A DNA stretch of 64,000 nucleotides from Brachybacterium halotolerans (GTDB taxonomy: Bacteria > Actinomycetota > Actinomycetes > Actinomycetales > Dermabacteraceae). Positions 8,701 through 19,215 of this stretch are shown piece by piece. Made by a program: the position numbers and the translations under genes. Every line of letters begins with the position of its first letter. The stretch's first letter is position 1. Location of the stretch: assembly GCF_016623465.1 (NCBI RefSeq), contig NZ_JAEDAJ010000006.1, positions 1 to 64,000 on the forward strand, in the 5' to 3' direction. A model generated the notes under the pieces. The model worked only from the letters and a program-made list of their open reading frames with translations, did no database searches and was not told where the DNA came from.

Positions 8701-9615
8701 GGCGGGTGGATCCGCGTGGAGCGGGTGAAGGTCGGCAAGCGCGCCTTCGTGGGCAACTCCGGCATGCTCGCCCCGGGACGCAAGGTCCCCAAGAAGTCCC
8801 TGGTCGCGGTGCTCTCGGCCGCGCCCCGTCGGACCTCGGCGAAGGCCGGCGGCTCCTGGATGGGCAGCCCGCCGCGGCGGCTGCGCCGCGCCGGGAGCGA
8901 GGCCGACGAGTCCCGCACGTACGCGCCCTCCCGCAGGCTGCGGATCTTCCGCGGGATCGTCGAGACCTGCCGGATCCTGCCGATGATGCTGGCCGTGGTG
9001 CTGTGGGCCGCGGTCGGCGCGACCCTGCTGATCCTCGTGGCCCGGCACGGGCTCGGCGCCGCCGTGCTGCTGGGCGGGCCGGTGCTGCTGGCCGGCTCGG
9101 TCGCCGCCGCAGTGGTGTCCGTGGCCGCGAAGTGGCTGATCGTCGGCCGGCATCACGAGGGCGAGCACGGGCTGTGGACGTCGTTCGTGTGGCGCAATGA
9201 GCTTGCCGACACCTTCACCGAGGTGCTGGCCGCACCGTGGTTCGCGCGCGCCACGACCGGTACGCTCGCCCTGAACTGGTGGCTGCGCGCGCTCGGCGCC
9301 CGCATCGGCCGCGGCGTCTGGTGCGAGTCGTACTGGCTGCCCGAGACCGACCTCGTCGAGCTCGGCGACGGCGCGACCGTGAACCGCGGCTGCGTGGTGC
9401 AGACCCACCTGTTCCACGACCGCGTGCTCAGCATGGACACGGTCGTGCTGGCCGAGGGCGCGACCCTCGGCCCCGGCAGCGTGATCCTCCCAGCGGCGCG
9501 GATCGACCGGCATGCGACCGTGGGCCCGGTGTCCCTGGTGATGCGCGGCGAGAGCGTGCCCGCGGGGACGCGCTGGCAGGGCAATCCGATCGGACCGTGG
9601 GAGGACGACGCATGA
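5713..9615 (+). CDS. Pls/PosA-type single-module synthetase
   Basis: 1300 residues, close to the length of epsilon-poly-L-lysine synthetase. Order: adenylation domain (about 20-500; FTSGSTGRPKG, D217 of the FDAS motif, NTYGPTE at 304-310, GRRIELGEID, K493), carrier domain (DDFFDLGGGS, S546 as phosphopantetheine site), then three membrane blocks (from about 600, 840 and 1090) alternating with three left-handed beta-helix hexapeptide domains (about 716-820, 955-1045, 1193-1296). This is the Pls layout, in which the tandem C-terminal domains link amino-acid monomers at side-chain amines. There is no condensation or thioesterase domain of normal NRPS type. My reading of the specificity residues is D-A-E-S-I-G-T-V-V-K, with an acidic residue in the pocket, suggesting a basic monomer such as lysine (inference). 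ATG starts at 5713 and 5719 (Met1 and Met3) are both possible. Confidence 0.85.
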   Translation: MSMADNHAVTAPEPALLAGDRSPAPRTLVDVFRASVAAHGDALAIDTGLEPLTYSQLDAAATELAGRLAAIGVGPGSRVGVRITSGTPDLYIAIIGTLLAGAAYVPVDAEDPDERARVVFEESAVAAVLGDDLALTPTGAADAPSGAPDSPVEPVAPSSEDDAWIIFTSGSTGRPKGVAVSHRSAAAFVDAESRLFLQDAPLGPGDRVMAGLSVAFDASCEEMWLAWGHGACLVPAPRSLVRSGVDVGSWLLANSVTIVSTVPTLVSLWPDSSLEAVRLLIMGGEACPPELAARLQAPGREVWNTYGPTEATVVACAAQLDGADPVRIGLPLDGWDLAVVDEQGEPVETGATGELIIGGVGLARYLDPVKDAEKYASMPTLGWDRAYRSGDRVVNDPDGLLFAGRADDQIKLGGRRIELGEIDDQLLRLPGVVSAAAAVRSTKTGNKLLVGYLTADATFDADAARALLRERMPAALVPRLAVLEDMPTRTSGKVDRDALPWPLPSAQGSARDLEGTAAWIAEIWSDVLGARATSVRDDFFDLGGGSLTAAQVVGRLREMHPEVAVADVYAHSTIASLAAALDAMGTSSARNEDEAPPLRRGFQTAQLVLLLPLRAIAALRWLTWLMIASSLASGLLGVAWAPPLPLAVLLPAAIVLLVPPVRMTLAALLARLLLAGIRRPGAHRRGGLAHLRLWCAERLQEELVALGLAGAPWVPYYARLLGARIGRDADLHALPPVTGLLHIGAGASVEPEVDLAGTWIDGDTLHIGAVRIGKRARVGARSTLGPGAHVGRDAEIAPGSAVLGDVPAGEFWSGSPARRKARARGPWSSEHPHRGPLWQGVYALVALVIAALPAVAVVAGAAVALPAIASAPTFDAAVLAALPWLPLSALVGYLVLILLVLALTRLFALGIRPGHHPVRSLPGVQIWGTLRLVDEARSWLFPLYSGALTPLWLRALGARVGKGVEASTVLLIPSLVQVSDHAFLADDTMVGPYELGGGWIRVERVKVGKRAFVGNSGMLAPGRKVPKKSLVAVLSAAPRRTSAKAGGSWMGSPPRRLRRAGSEADESRTYAPSRRLRIFRGIVETCRILPMMLAVVLWAAVGATLLILVARHGLGAAVLLGGPVLLAGSVAAAVVSVAAKWLIVGRHHEGEHGLWTSFVWRNELADTFTEVLAAPWFARATTGTLALNWWLRALGARIGRGVWCESYWLPETDLVELGDGATVNRGCVVQTHLFHDRVLSMDTVVLAEGATLGPGSVILPAARIDRHATVGPVSLVMRGESVPAGTRWQGNPIGPWEDDA

Positions 9616-9643
9616 AGGGACGCAGCGTGAAGGGATTCGGCGC

Positions 9644-10975
9644 ATGAGGGAGCACGGCGCGCACGCGCACGACGGCGACGGCGCGGACCCCTACGTCCCG
9701 GGGCACGGCGACCGCTCCTTCGGAGTCGAGCACTACGACCTCGAACTCGTCTACAAGGTCGACACCAACCGGCTCGAGGGCGAGGCGACGCTGCACTGCC
9801 GCGCCCTCGCGGAGGCGGACTCGATCCATCTGGACCTGTACGGTCTGAGCGCCCAGAAGGTGCAGGTCGACGGGCGCGCCGTGAAGACCACCCACCGCTC
9901 CGGCACGCTCACCGTGCGCACGCCGATCGCCGCGGACCAGAAGTTCGTGCTGCGGGTGAAGTACTCCGGCACGCCGCGCCCGGTGCCCTCGCGGGTGCTC
10001 GGCGCGACCGGCTGGGAGGAGCTGACCGACGGCGTCATCGTCTCCGCGCAGCCCCACGGCGCGCCCTCGTGGTTCCCCTGCAACGACCGGCCCGACGACA
10101 AGGCGACCTACACGCTGCGCCTCGGCGCCCCGCCGGACTACTGGGTCGCCGCCGCGGGCGAGCTCGAGGGCACGCGTCGCCGCAGCGCGGTCACCACGTG
10201 GACCTACCAGCAGCGCGTGCCCATGGCCACGTACCTGGCCACGGTGCAGATCGGCCGCTACTCCCCCGTCGACATCGCCCGCGCCGACGTGCCCGTGCGC
10301 ACCCTCGTCCCGCTGGGCACGACCCCGGACGACCTGCTCGGCTCCTTCGCCCGCCAGGGCGAGATGCTCACCTTCTTCGCCGAGCTCTTCGGGCCCTACC
10401 CGTTCGCCTCGTACACGGCGGTGATCACCGAGGACGACCTCGAGATCCCGCTCGAGTCGCAGGGCCTCTCGACCTTCGGCGCGAACCTCGTGGACACCGA
10501 CTGGGAGTCGGTGCGCCTGATCGCCCATGAGCTCTCCCACCAGTGGTTCGGCAACGCCGTCACCCTGTCCGCGTGGAAGGACATCTGGCTGCACGAGGGC
10601 TTCGCGTGCTACTGCGAGTGGCTGTGGGCCGAGCGCTCCGGCGTCTCCAGCGTGCAGGCCGAGGTCGAGAAGCACCACGCCCTGCTCGCCGAGCTCCCCC
10701 AGGACCTGCTGCTCACCGATCCCGGGCCCGAGCTCATGTTCGACGACCGGGTCTACAAGCGCGGCGCCCTCACCGTGCACGCCCTGCGGATGCGCGTGGG
10801 CGACGGCGCGTTCTTCGCGCTCCTCCGCTCCTTCCTCACCGAGCACACCGGCGGGAACGTCACCACCGCGATGCTGCTCGAGCACGCGGAGCGCGAGAGC
10901 GGACAGGAGCTCGGGGACCTCGCCGGGGCGTGGCTCGAGTCGCTGCCGCTGCCGGAGTGCCCGCGACCGGCCTGA
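9644..10975 (+). CDS. M1 family zinc aminopeptidase
   Basis: 443 residues. Zinc site HELSH at 295-299 plus the third ligand E318 in LHEGFACYCEWLW (HExxH-x18-E), with the upstream substrate-binding region in FAELFGPYPFASYTAVI and exopeptidase-like residues before it. It lacks the C-terminal ERAP-like domain, as in short actinobacterial M1 enzymes. The start is linked to the synthetase: an 11-codon ORF (9612-9647) begins within the synthetase stop as ATGA and ends at this gene's own ATGA, which suggests translational coupling. Possible role in trimming peptides or a polymer made by the synthetase, but this is inference; it could equally be housekeeping. Confidence 0.87.
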   Translation: MREHGAHAHDGDGADPYVPGHGDRSFGVEHYDLELVYKVDTNRLEGEATLHCRALAEADSIHLDLYGLSAQKVQVDGRAVKTTHRSGTLTVRTPIAADQKFVLRVKYSGTPRPVPSRVLGATGWEELTDGVIVSAQPHGAPSWFPCNDRPDDKATYTLRLGAPPDYWVAAAGELEGTRRRSAVTTWTYQQRVPMATYLATVQIGRYSPVDIARADVPVRTLVPLGTTPDDLLGSFARQGEMLTFFAELFGPYPFASYTAVITEDDLEIPLESQGLSTFGANLVDTDWESVRLIAHELSHQWFGNAVTLSAWKDIWLHEGFACYCEWLWAERSGVSSVQAEVEKHHALLAELPQDLLLTDPGPELMFDDRVYKRGALTVHALRMRVGDGAFFALLRSFLTEHTGGNVTTAMLLEHAERESGQELGDLAGAWLESLPLPECPRPA

Positions 10976-10987
10976 TCCCACGCGGAC

Positions 10988-11023
10988 GTGCGTCGGGCCG
11001 ACGGGGCGCCTCGGGCGACGCAC
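10988..11023. terminator. Candidate bidirectional terminator
   Basis: GTGCGTCG (10988-10995) pairs with CGACGCAC (11016-11023) around a 20-base GC-rich loop, between the convergent M1 peptidase and phosphopantetheinyl transferase genes. The stem is only eight pairs, so support is moderate. Confidence 0.4.
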
Positions 11024-11030
11024 CGCGGCA

Positions 11031-11555
11031 TCACAGCCGCGCGCAGGCGATCACGTGCCCCGGCGGAGCCGGCAGGTCCTCGATGTCGAAGTCGGCGAGC
11101 GCGATCGTGGGCATCGCGCGGGCGAGCCCGACGCCGAGCGCCTTGAGAACCGCCTCTTTGCCCGCCCACAGGCGCGCGCGATCCTCCGGCGTCCGATCGA
11201 GCCCGCGCTCGCTGGGGTGCAGCACGAGGTCGGGCGACCACAGCCGGTCGACGGCGGCGACGGACTCGATGTCGACCCCCACGGGGCCCTCACGTCGCAC
11301 GGCCGTGACCAGATGCGCGCCGGAGCGGGAGATGCTCACGGGGATATCGGACGCGGCACCGATGCGGGCCCAGGGCCGGCCGTGCGCCGAGGAGCCGCAT
11401 CGCGGGCAGTGCCGACCGGTGCGCACCGCCGCCTCCTCCACGCCGCAGGTCTCGGCGATGCGCGCGCGCAGGATCGCATCGGCGTCGTCCTCGGCGCGAT
11501 GCAGGGTGACGAGCGGGGACTCGTGACGGTGCTGGTGGGCGGCGGGAGCGGTCAT
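11031..11555 (-). CDS. Sfp-type 4'-phosphopantetheinyl transferase
   Basis: 174 residues. Conserved transferase motifs: GVDIES for metal binding and LWAGKEAVLKALG, the W-x-x-K-E-A-x-x-K signature. An upstream ISRSGAHLVTAV segment matches the P-fold strand seen in the family. It moves phosphopantetheine from CoA to a serine of carrier domains. It is short for an Sfp type. Convergent with the M1 peptidase and less than 1.5 kb from the only carrier domain in the window (S546 of the Pls-like protein), so that protein is its likely substrate. A CPRCG cysteine pair near residue 50 is an added feature. Confidence 0.85.
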   Translation of the reverse strand: MTAPAAHQHRHESPLVTLHRAEDDADAILRARIAETCGVEEAAVRTGRHCPRCGSSAHGRPWARIGAASDIPVSISRSGAHLVTAVRREGPVGVDIESVAAVDRLWSPDLVLHPSERGLDRTPEDRARLWAGKEAVLKALGVGLARAMPTIALADFDIEDLPAPPGHVIACARL

Positions 11556-11578
11556 GGCCGCCCCAGAATACGGGCCGC

Positions 11579-11902
11579 TCAGATGTCGTCCTCGCCCGCG
11601 GGGCCGCCCTCGTTCTCCCAGTTCTCCAGGCGGGTGACGGTGCGCGGGTTGAACTTCTGGCGCACGCCGTAGCCCACGCCGGCATGCTCGTCCACGGGCA
11701 GCAGCTCGACGCCGAACTCCGCGAAGGCGCGGTGCAGCAGGTCGCTCTCCTCCGCCGTGGCGAGGATCCGTCCCTGCTCGATGGCGCGCAGCCTCTCGAG
11801 GTCGATGTCGGTGTGCTCGGCGAGATCGGCGAGCGAGACCTGGGCGAGAGCCCGAGCCGCACGGGCCAGATCCGCAGTGATCAGGGCCTCTTGCGTGTTC
11901 AT
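11579..11902 (-). CDS. XRE-family HTH regulator
   Basis: 107 residues. N-terminal helix-turn-helix (about 8-65: LARAARALAQVSLADLAEHT, then LERLRAIEQGRILATAEESD), then a short strand EFGVELLPVDEHAGVGYGVRQKF and an acidic tail. The C-terminal piece resembles a motif that often follows XRE domains in small repressors. ATG at 11902 is chosen because codons upstream are non-conserved, although GGGAGG lies a long 14 bases away. Its target is unknown; it lies between the transferase and nrdF. Confidence 0.75.
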   Translation of the reverse strand: MNTQEALITADLARAARALAQVSLADLAEHTDIDLERLRAIEQGRILATAEESDLLHRAFAEFGVELLPVDEHAGVGYGVRQKFNPRTVTRLENWENEGGPAGEDDI

Positions 11903-11953
11903 GGCACCACTGTGGACCTCCCGCGCGCAAAGCACCAGTGCCCATGATGCGAA

Positions 11954-11988
11954 AGGCCCGGCCCGCAGAAGGCTGCAGGTCCGGGCCT
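11954..11988 (-). terminator. Terminator after nrdF
   Basis: AGGCCCGG (11954-11961) pairs with CCGGGCCT (11981-11988), with an inner GCAG/CTGC extension. On the minus strand the stem is followed by TTTC, downstream of the nrdF stop at 12039. Confidence 0.65.
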
Positions 11989-12038
11989 CGCGTGCGCGCC
12001 GTCGGCGGGGATCCCCGGCGACGTGCGCGGTCAGCGGA

Positions 12039-15229
<3,191 letters not shown>

Positions 15230-15320
15230 CGGACAGAGGCAGCTGCGGGTGAGGGGCTGGGCGGACGCGGGCGAGGTGCCCGCCGTCGGGAGCCCGCCCG
15301 TCGGAATCGGCTGAATCGAC

Positions 15321-15380
15321 GTTGAGTGCTGCGCAACGGTCGTTATGAGCGGTCATAACGACCACTGCGCAGCACTCAAC
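15321..15380. repeat. 60-base near-perfect inverted repeat
   Basis: Arms GTTGAGTGCTGCGCA (15321-15335) and TGCGCAGCACTCAAC (15366-15380) are exact complements; inside them GGTCGTTATGA (15338-15348) and TCATAACGACC (15353-15363) also pair, giving 26 of 28 pairs around a GCGG loop. The composition is lower in GC than the flanks. It lies between the convergent response regulator and symporter genes. It could act as a bidirectional terminator, but the length and sequence look like a repetitive extragenic palindrome. Confidence 0.85.
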
Positions 15381-15493
15381 GGCCTGGGCGGGATCGGGGT
15401 GGGGCGGACCGCACGCGCCCCGCCGCAGCGCGCATGCGCCCCGCCCCAGCACCCGGTTCCCCGTCAGTGCTCGGAGGCCCCCTCCGCCCGGCC

Positions 15494-17080
15494 TCAGTGC
15501 TCGGACCCCTTCTCGGCCCCGGCGCCGGTGAACGCGCGGACCTCCATCTCGGCGGCCTTCACATCGTGCTCGGGCGCGGGCTTGGTGACGAGGGTGCCGA
15601 CGATCCCGAGCAGGAAGCCCAGCGGGATCGAGACGATGCCGGGGTTCGAGAGCGGGAACAGGTCGAAGTCGGCGCCCGGGAACATCGCCTTCTCGTTGCC
15701 GGAGACGGCCGGGGAGAGCACGATCAGGATGAGACAGGCCGCGAGTCCGCCGATCATCGAGAACAGTGCGCCGCCGGTGTTGAACCGTCGCCAGAACAGG
15801 GAGAAGAGGATGGTGGGCAGGTTGGCGCTCGCGGCGACCGCGAAGGCGAGCGCCACCAGGAAGGCGACGTTCTGCCCGAGGGCCACCACGCCGCCCACGA
15901 TCGCGAGGATCCCGATCGCGACGACGGTCCAGCGGGCGATCCTCACCTCGTCGTCCGCGGGGACCTCGCCGCCGCGGATCACGGAGGCGTAGATGTCGTG
16001 CGCGAAGCTCGTGGCCGCCGTGATCGCGAGCCCCGCGACCACCGCGAGGATCGTCGCGAAGGCGATCGCGGAGACCACGGCCATCAGCACGGGCCCGCCG
16101 AGGGCGAGCGCGAGCAGCGGGGCCGCCGCGTTCTCCCCGCCGGGCGTCGCGGGATCACCGAGCACCTCGGGGCCGACGAGGGCCGCGGCGCCGTAGCCGA
16201 GGATCAGGGTGAGCACGTAGAAGATGCCGATGATCCAGATCGCCCAGACCACCGAGCGCCGCGCCTCCTTGCCGCTGGGCACGGTGTAGAAGCGCATGAG
16301 CACATGCGGGAGGCCAGCAGTGCCCAGGACCAGCGCGAGCCCGAGCGACAGGAAGTCCACGGGGTTGGGGTACTTCAGGCCCGGCGTGAGGATCGCCTCG
16401 CCGTCGGGCGACATCGCGATCGCCTGATCGAGCACGGAGGAGAAGTTGAAGCCATAGCGGCCCATGACCATGATCGCGAGGATCGCGACGCCGACGACGA
16501 GCAGCACCGCCTTGATGATCTGCACCCAGGTGGTGCCCTTCATGCCGCCCACGATCACGTAGACGATCATCAGGACGCCCACGACCACCACGGTCAGGGC
16601 CGTCGGCAGCTTGCCCTCGAGCCCCAGCAGCAGGGCGACGAGCCCGCCCGCGCCCGCCATCTGGGCGATGAGGTAGAAGAAGCAGACCGCGAGGGTGGTG
16701 AGCGAGGCCGCCAGACGCACGGGGCGCTGGTTCAGGCGGAAGGAGAGGACGTCGGCCATCGTGAACTTGCCGGTGTTGCGCAGCAGCTCGGCGACCAGCA
16801 GGAGCGCGACGAGCCAGGCGACGAGGAAGCCGATCGAGTAGAGGAAGCCGTCGTAGCCGGCCATGGCGATCGCCCCGCAGATGCCCAGGAAGCTCGCGGC
16901 GCTGAGGTAGTCGCCGGAGATCGCGATGCCGTTCTGCGGTCCGGAGAACGAACGGCTGCCGGCGTAGAACTCGGCGGCGCTCGCCTTCTGACGGGAGACG
17001 CGGAAGACGATGAACAGCGTGAACGCGACGAACAGCCCGAACACGATCATGTTGATGACGGGGTTGATCTCGTGGCTCAT
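15494..17080 (-). CDS. Acetate/monocarboxylate-type sodium:solute symporter
   Basis: 528 residues, 13 or so membrane helices of the SSS family. Marks: AAEFYAGSRSFSGPQNGIAI, DYLSAASFLGICGAIAM, GTTWVQIIKAVLL and LPHVLMRFYTVPSGKEARRS, as in ActP and MctC. These take up short-chain monocarboxylates with Na+. It overlaps the DUF485 gene by ATGA, the usual actP-yjcH pairing, so co-translation is very likely. Substrate (acetate, pyruvate or propionate) cannot be set from sequence. Confidence 0.9.
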   Translation of the reverse strand: MSHEINPVINMIVFGLFVAFTLFIVFRVSRQKASAAEFYAGSRSFSGPQNGIAISGDYLSAASFLGICGAIAMAGYDGFLYSIGFLVAWLVALLLVAELLRNTGKFTMADVLSFRLNQRPVRLAASLTTLAVCFFYLIAQMAGAGGLVALLLGLEGKLPTALTVVVVGVLMIVYVIVGGMKGTTWVQIIKAVLLVVGVAILAIMVMGRYGFNFSSVLDQAIAMSPDGEAILTPGLKYPNPVDFLSLGLALVLGTAGLPHVLMRFYTVPSGKEARRSVVWAIWIIGIFYVLTLILGYGAAALVGPEVLGDPATPGGENAAAPLLALALGGPVLMAVVSAIAFATILAVVAGLAITAATSFAHDIYASVIRGGEVPADDEVRIARWTVVAIGILAIVGGVVALGQNVAFLVALAFAVAASANLPTILFSLFWRRFNTGGALFSMIGGLAACLILIVLSPAVSGNEKAMFPGADFDLFPLSNPGIVSIPLGFLLGIVGTLVTKPAPEHDVKAAEMEVRAFTGAGAEKGSEH

Positions 17081-17505
17081 CGCAGCTCGCCCTCCTGCCC
17101 GCCGGCCGGGCGGGCGGAGTCCTCGAGGATCTCCCCGCTCTCCATCTCGGCGCGGATCGCCTCGGCGTGGGGGTCGTAGCGCTTGTCGGCCCACCAGCGG
17201 TAGAGCATGGTGATCACGAAGGTGGTGATGACCTGGCCGAAGCCGAAGAGCAGGCCCACGGTGATGTTGCCGGCGACCTTGATCGCGAAGAACTCGTGGG
17301 TCCAGCCCGCGAGGATCACGTACAGCAGGTACCAGACCAGGAACAGCACCGTGATCGGCACGATGAAGGTGAGGAACGAGCGGCGCAGCCGCTGGAAGTC
17401 CTCGGACTGCTGGACGGCGAGGCTGCGGGCGCCGACGGAGGAGGGATCTCCGAGCGGGTCGCGGCCCGAGGATCTGGGATCGGGCAGGGATGCGGACTCT
17501 GACAT
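17077..17505 (-). CDS. DUF485 membrane protein, ActP partner
   Basis: 142 residues. After a polar N terminus (about 45 residues) come two helices (FIVPITVLFLVWYLLYVILA and VGLLFGFGQVITTFVITMLY) and YRWWADKRYDP, the DUF485/YjcH pattern. AAGGAG sits six bases before the ATG at 17505. Its stop overlaps the symporter start. The role is a presumed accessory to the symporter. Confidence 0.88.
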   Translation of the reverse strand: MSESASLPDPRSSGRDPLGDPSSVGARSLAVQQSEDFQRLRRSFLTFIVPITVLFLVWYLLYVILAGWTHEFFAIKVAGNITVGLLFGFGQVITTFVITMLYRWWADKRYDPHAEAIRAEMESGEILEDSARPAGGQEGELR

Positions 17506-17567
17506 GCCGGGCTCCTTCGCTCGGACGTGCACAGGGGGATCGCGGGAGGAGACCGCGATGCGCCCAA

Positions 17568-17583
17568 TGTATCGTGCATCACA
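17568..17583. promoter_or_regulatory. CRP/GlxR-like site upstream of DUF485-actP
   Basis: TGTATCGTGCATCACA matches 8 of 10 fixed positions of TGTGA-N6-TCACA. It lies about 63 bases before the start at 17505. cAMP-receptor regulation of acetate uptake is established in other actinobacteria; here it is inferred. Confidence 0.4.
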
Positions 17584-17624
17584 CCCACGACGCCGTAGGA
17601 GCCGCCGTTGTCGCCCGCACGCGG

Positions 17625-17660
17625 GCGACCGGGCCCCGCGGCATCGCGAGGCCCGGTCGC
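17625..17660 (-). terminator. Terminator after MHS transporter
   Basis: GCGACCGGGCC (17625-17635) pairs exactly with GGCCCGGTCGC (17650-17660), with a CGCGG/CGCGA inner stem in the loop. It is 27 bases past the transporter stop at 17687. Confidence 0.7.
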
Positions 17661-17686
17661 TCGTCGCGGCGTCAGCTCGTCGTGAC

Positions 17687-19090
17687 TCAGCTCGCCGCGG
17701 CGGTCATCCGGTGGTCGTGCTCCTCGTCGGAAAGACGCAGGGCGTCGGTCTCCTTCAGCAAGTCCCGGCCGCGGGTCTCGGGCACCAGGAAGGTCGCGCC
17801 GGTGGTGATGGCGGCGAGGGTCGCCATGTAGACGGCGAGCACGATCCAGTTGCTGTCGGTCCAGGCGAGCAGCGCCGCGCCGAGCACACCCGCCAGCCCT
17901 CCAGCGAGGACGGCGGAGATCTCGCGAGCCATCGCCACGCCCAGGTAGCGGTGCCGGGCCCCGAACATCTCGGGGAGCAGGGAGCACTGCGGGCCGAGCA
18001 TCGAGTTCACGGCGACGCCGATGCCGATGGCGATCACGGCGATCGCCACGGCCTCGGTCCCCACGGACAGCAGGTACCAGGCGGGGAACGTGTACAGGAG
18101 CATGAACACGGCGCCGAAGCGGTAGACGGGCACGCGCCCGAAGCGATCGGAGAGGTGGCCGGTGAGGGGCACCGAGAAGATCCCGATGAGGCTGCCGAGT
18201 GTCACGCCCCAGGCGACGGTGCCCTTGTCCAGTCCGATCGTCGCGGAGGTCACGAAGGCCAGGGCGAGCGACTGGAACATGTAGCTGCCGCCGTTCTCGG
18301 CCATGCGCAGGCCGATGCCGACGACGACCCCCGGCCGCCCGGTCGTGAAGATCTCGCGGATCGGGTGGTCGGCGATCTGCTCGTGCTCCTCCAGCTGGAC
18401 GAAGGTGGGGGTCTCGCGCAGCCGCGCCCGGATGAACAGGGCGATGAGGATCAGCACGAAGGAGGCCAGGAACGGCAGCCGCCAGCCGTACGACAGGAAG
18501 GCGTCCTCGGGCATCAGCAGGGTGAGCAGGGAGAAGACGAGCCCGGCGAGCAGCGTCCCTGCCTGGATGCCGATGAACGGGAGGGCGGAGAAGAAGCCGC
18601 GCCGACGCACGGGGGCGTACTCGGCCATGAGCACGGTCGCGCCGGCCTGCTCGGCGCCCGCGCCGAAGCCCTGCAGCAGGCGCAGGATCACCAGCAGGAT
18701 CGGGGCGACGTAGCCCGCGGAGTGGAAGGTGGGGAGCACACCGATCAGGGTCGAGGCGCCGCCCATCAGCAGCACCGTGATCACGAGGATGGTCTTGCGG
18801 CCCACCTTGTCGCCGAGTGCGCCGAAGAAGAGGCCGCCGAAGGGGCGGGCCACGAAGCCGACCCCGTAGATCCCGAAGGCGGCGACGGTGTTCATCGCGG
18901 CGTTGCCCTCGGGGAAGAACAGGGTGTTGAACACCAGGGCCGTCATCAGTCCGTACATCGCGAAGTCGAAGTACTCCATCGCGCTGCCGATGGACGAGGA
19001 GAGCGTGGCGCGGCGCAGGTTCGCGGCGTACTCGGCCTCGGGCATGTCCTGGGCGCCCTCGGGGCGGGCGGAGCGTGGCGTCGAGCTCAT
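17687..19090 (-). CDS. MFS transporter, metabolite:H+ symporter type
   Basis: 467 residues, 12 helices. The MHS family marks are SSSIGSAMEYFDFAMYGLM near residue 31, ARPFGGLFFGALGDKVGRK, and RLLQGFGAGAEQAGATVLMAEYAP. The family transports carboxylates and related metabolites with protons. CGAAGGAGATGCC precedes the ATG. It is placed just after the IclR gene (same strand) with an IclR-type operator between them, so it likely imports the substrate of the neighbouring dehydrogenases. Confidence 0.9.
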   Translation of the reverse strand: MSSTPRSARPEGAQDMPEAEYAANLRRATLSSSIGSAMEYFDFAMYGLMTALVFNTLFFPEGNAAMNTVAAFGIYGVGFVARPFGGLFFGALGDKVGRKTILVITVLLMGGASTLIGVLPTFHSAGYVAPILLVILRLLQGFGAGAEQAGATVLMAEYAPVRRRGFFSALPFIGIQAGTLLAGLVFSLLTLLMPEDAFLSYGWRLPFLASFVLILIALFIRARLRETPTFVQLEEHEQIADHPIREIFTTGRPGVVVGIGLRMAENGGSYMFQSLALAFVTSATIGLDKGTVAWGVTLGSLIGIFSVPLTGHLSDRFGRVPVYRFGAVFMLLYTFPAWYLLSVGTEAVAIAVIAIGIGVAVNSMLGPQCSLLPEMFGARHRYLGVAMAREISAVLAGGLAGVLGAALLAWTDSNWIVLAVYMATLAAITTGATFLVPETRGRDLLKETDALRLSDEEHDHRMTAAAS

Positions 19091-19190
19091 GGCATCTCCT
19101 TCGATGCGGGGCGAGGCGGCCCGAGCGGGCCGGACCGGGCGCGGCCGACGGGGCCGGCCGATGGCCCTACTGTACTCATTCGCGAACGCA

Positions 19191-19206
19191 GTGCAACCCG
19201 TTGAAC
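19191..19206. promoter_or_regulatory. IclR-type operator box, copy 1
   Basis: On the minus strand this reads GTTCAACGGGTTGCAC, that is GTTCAA-N4-TTG-N-AC, matching the box at 21286. It lies about 100 bases before the MHS transporter start, between it and the IclR stop. Confidence 0.6.
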
Positions 19207-19215
19207 GCTCAGATC

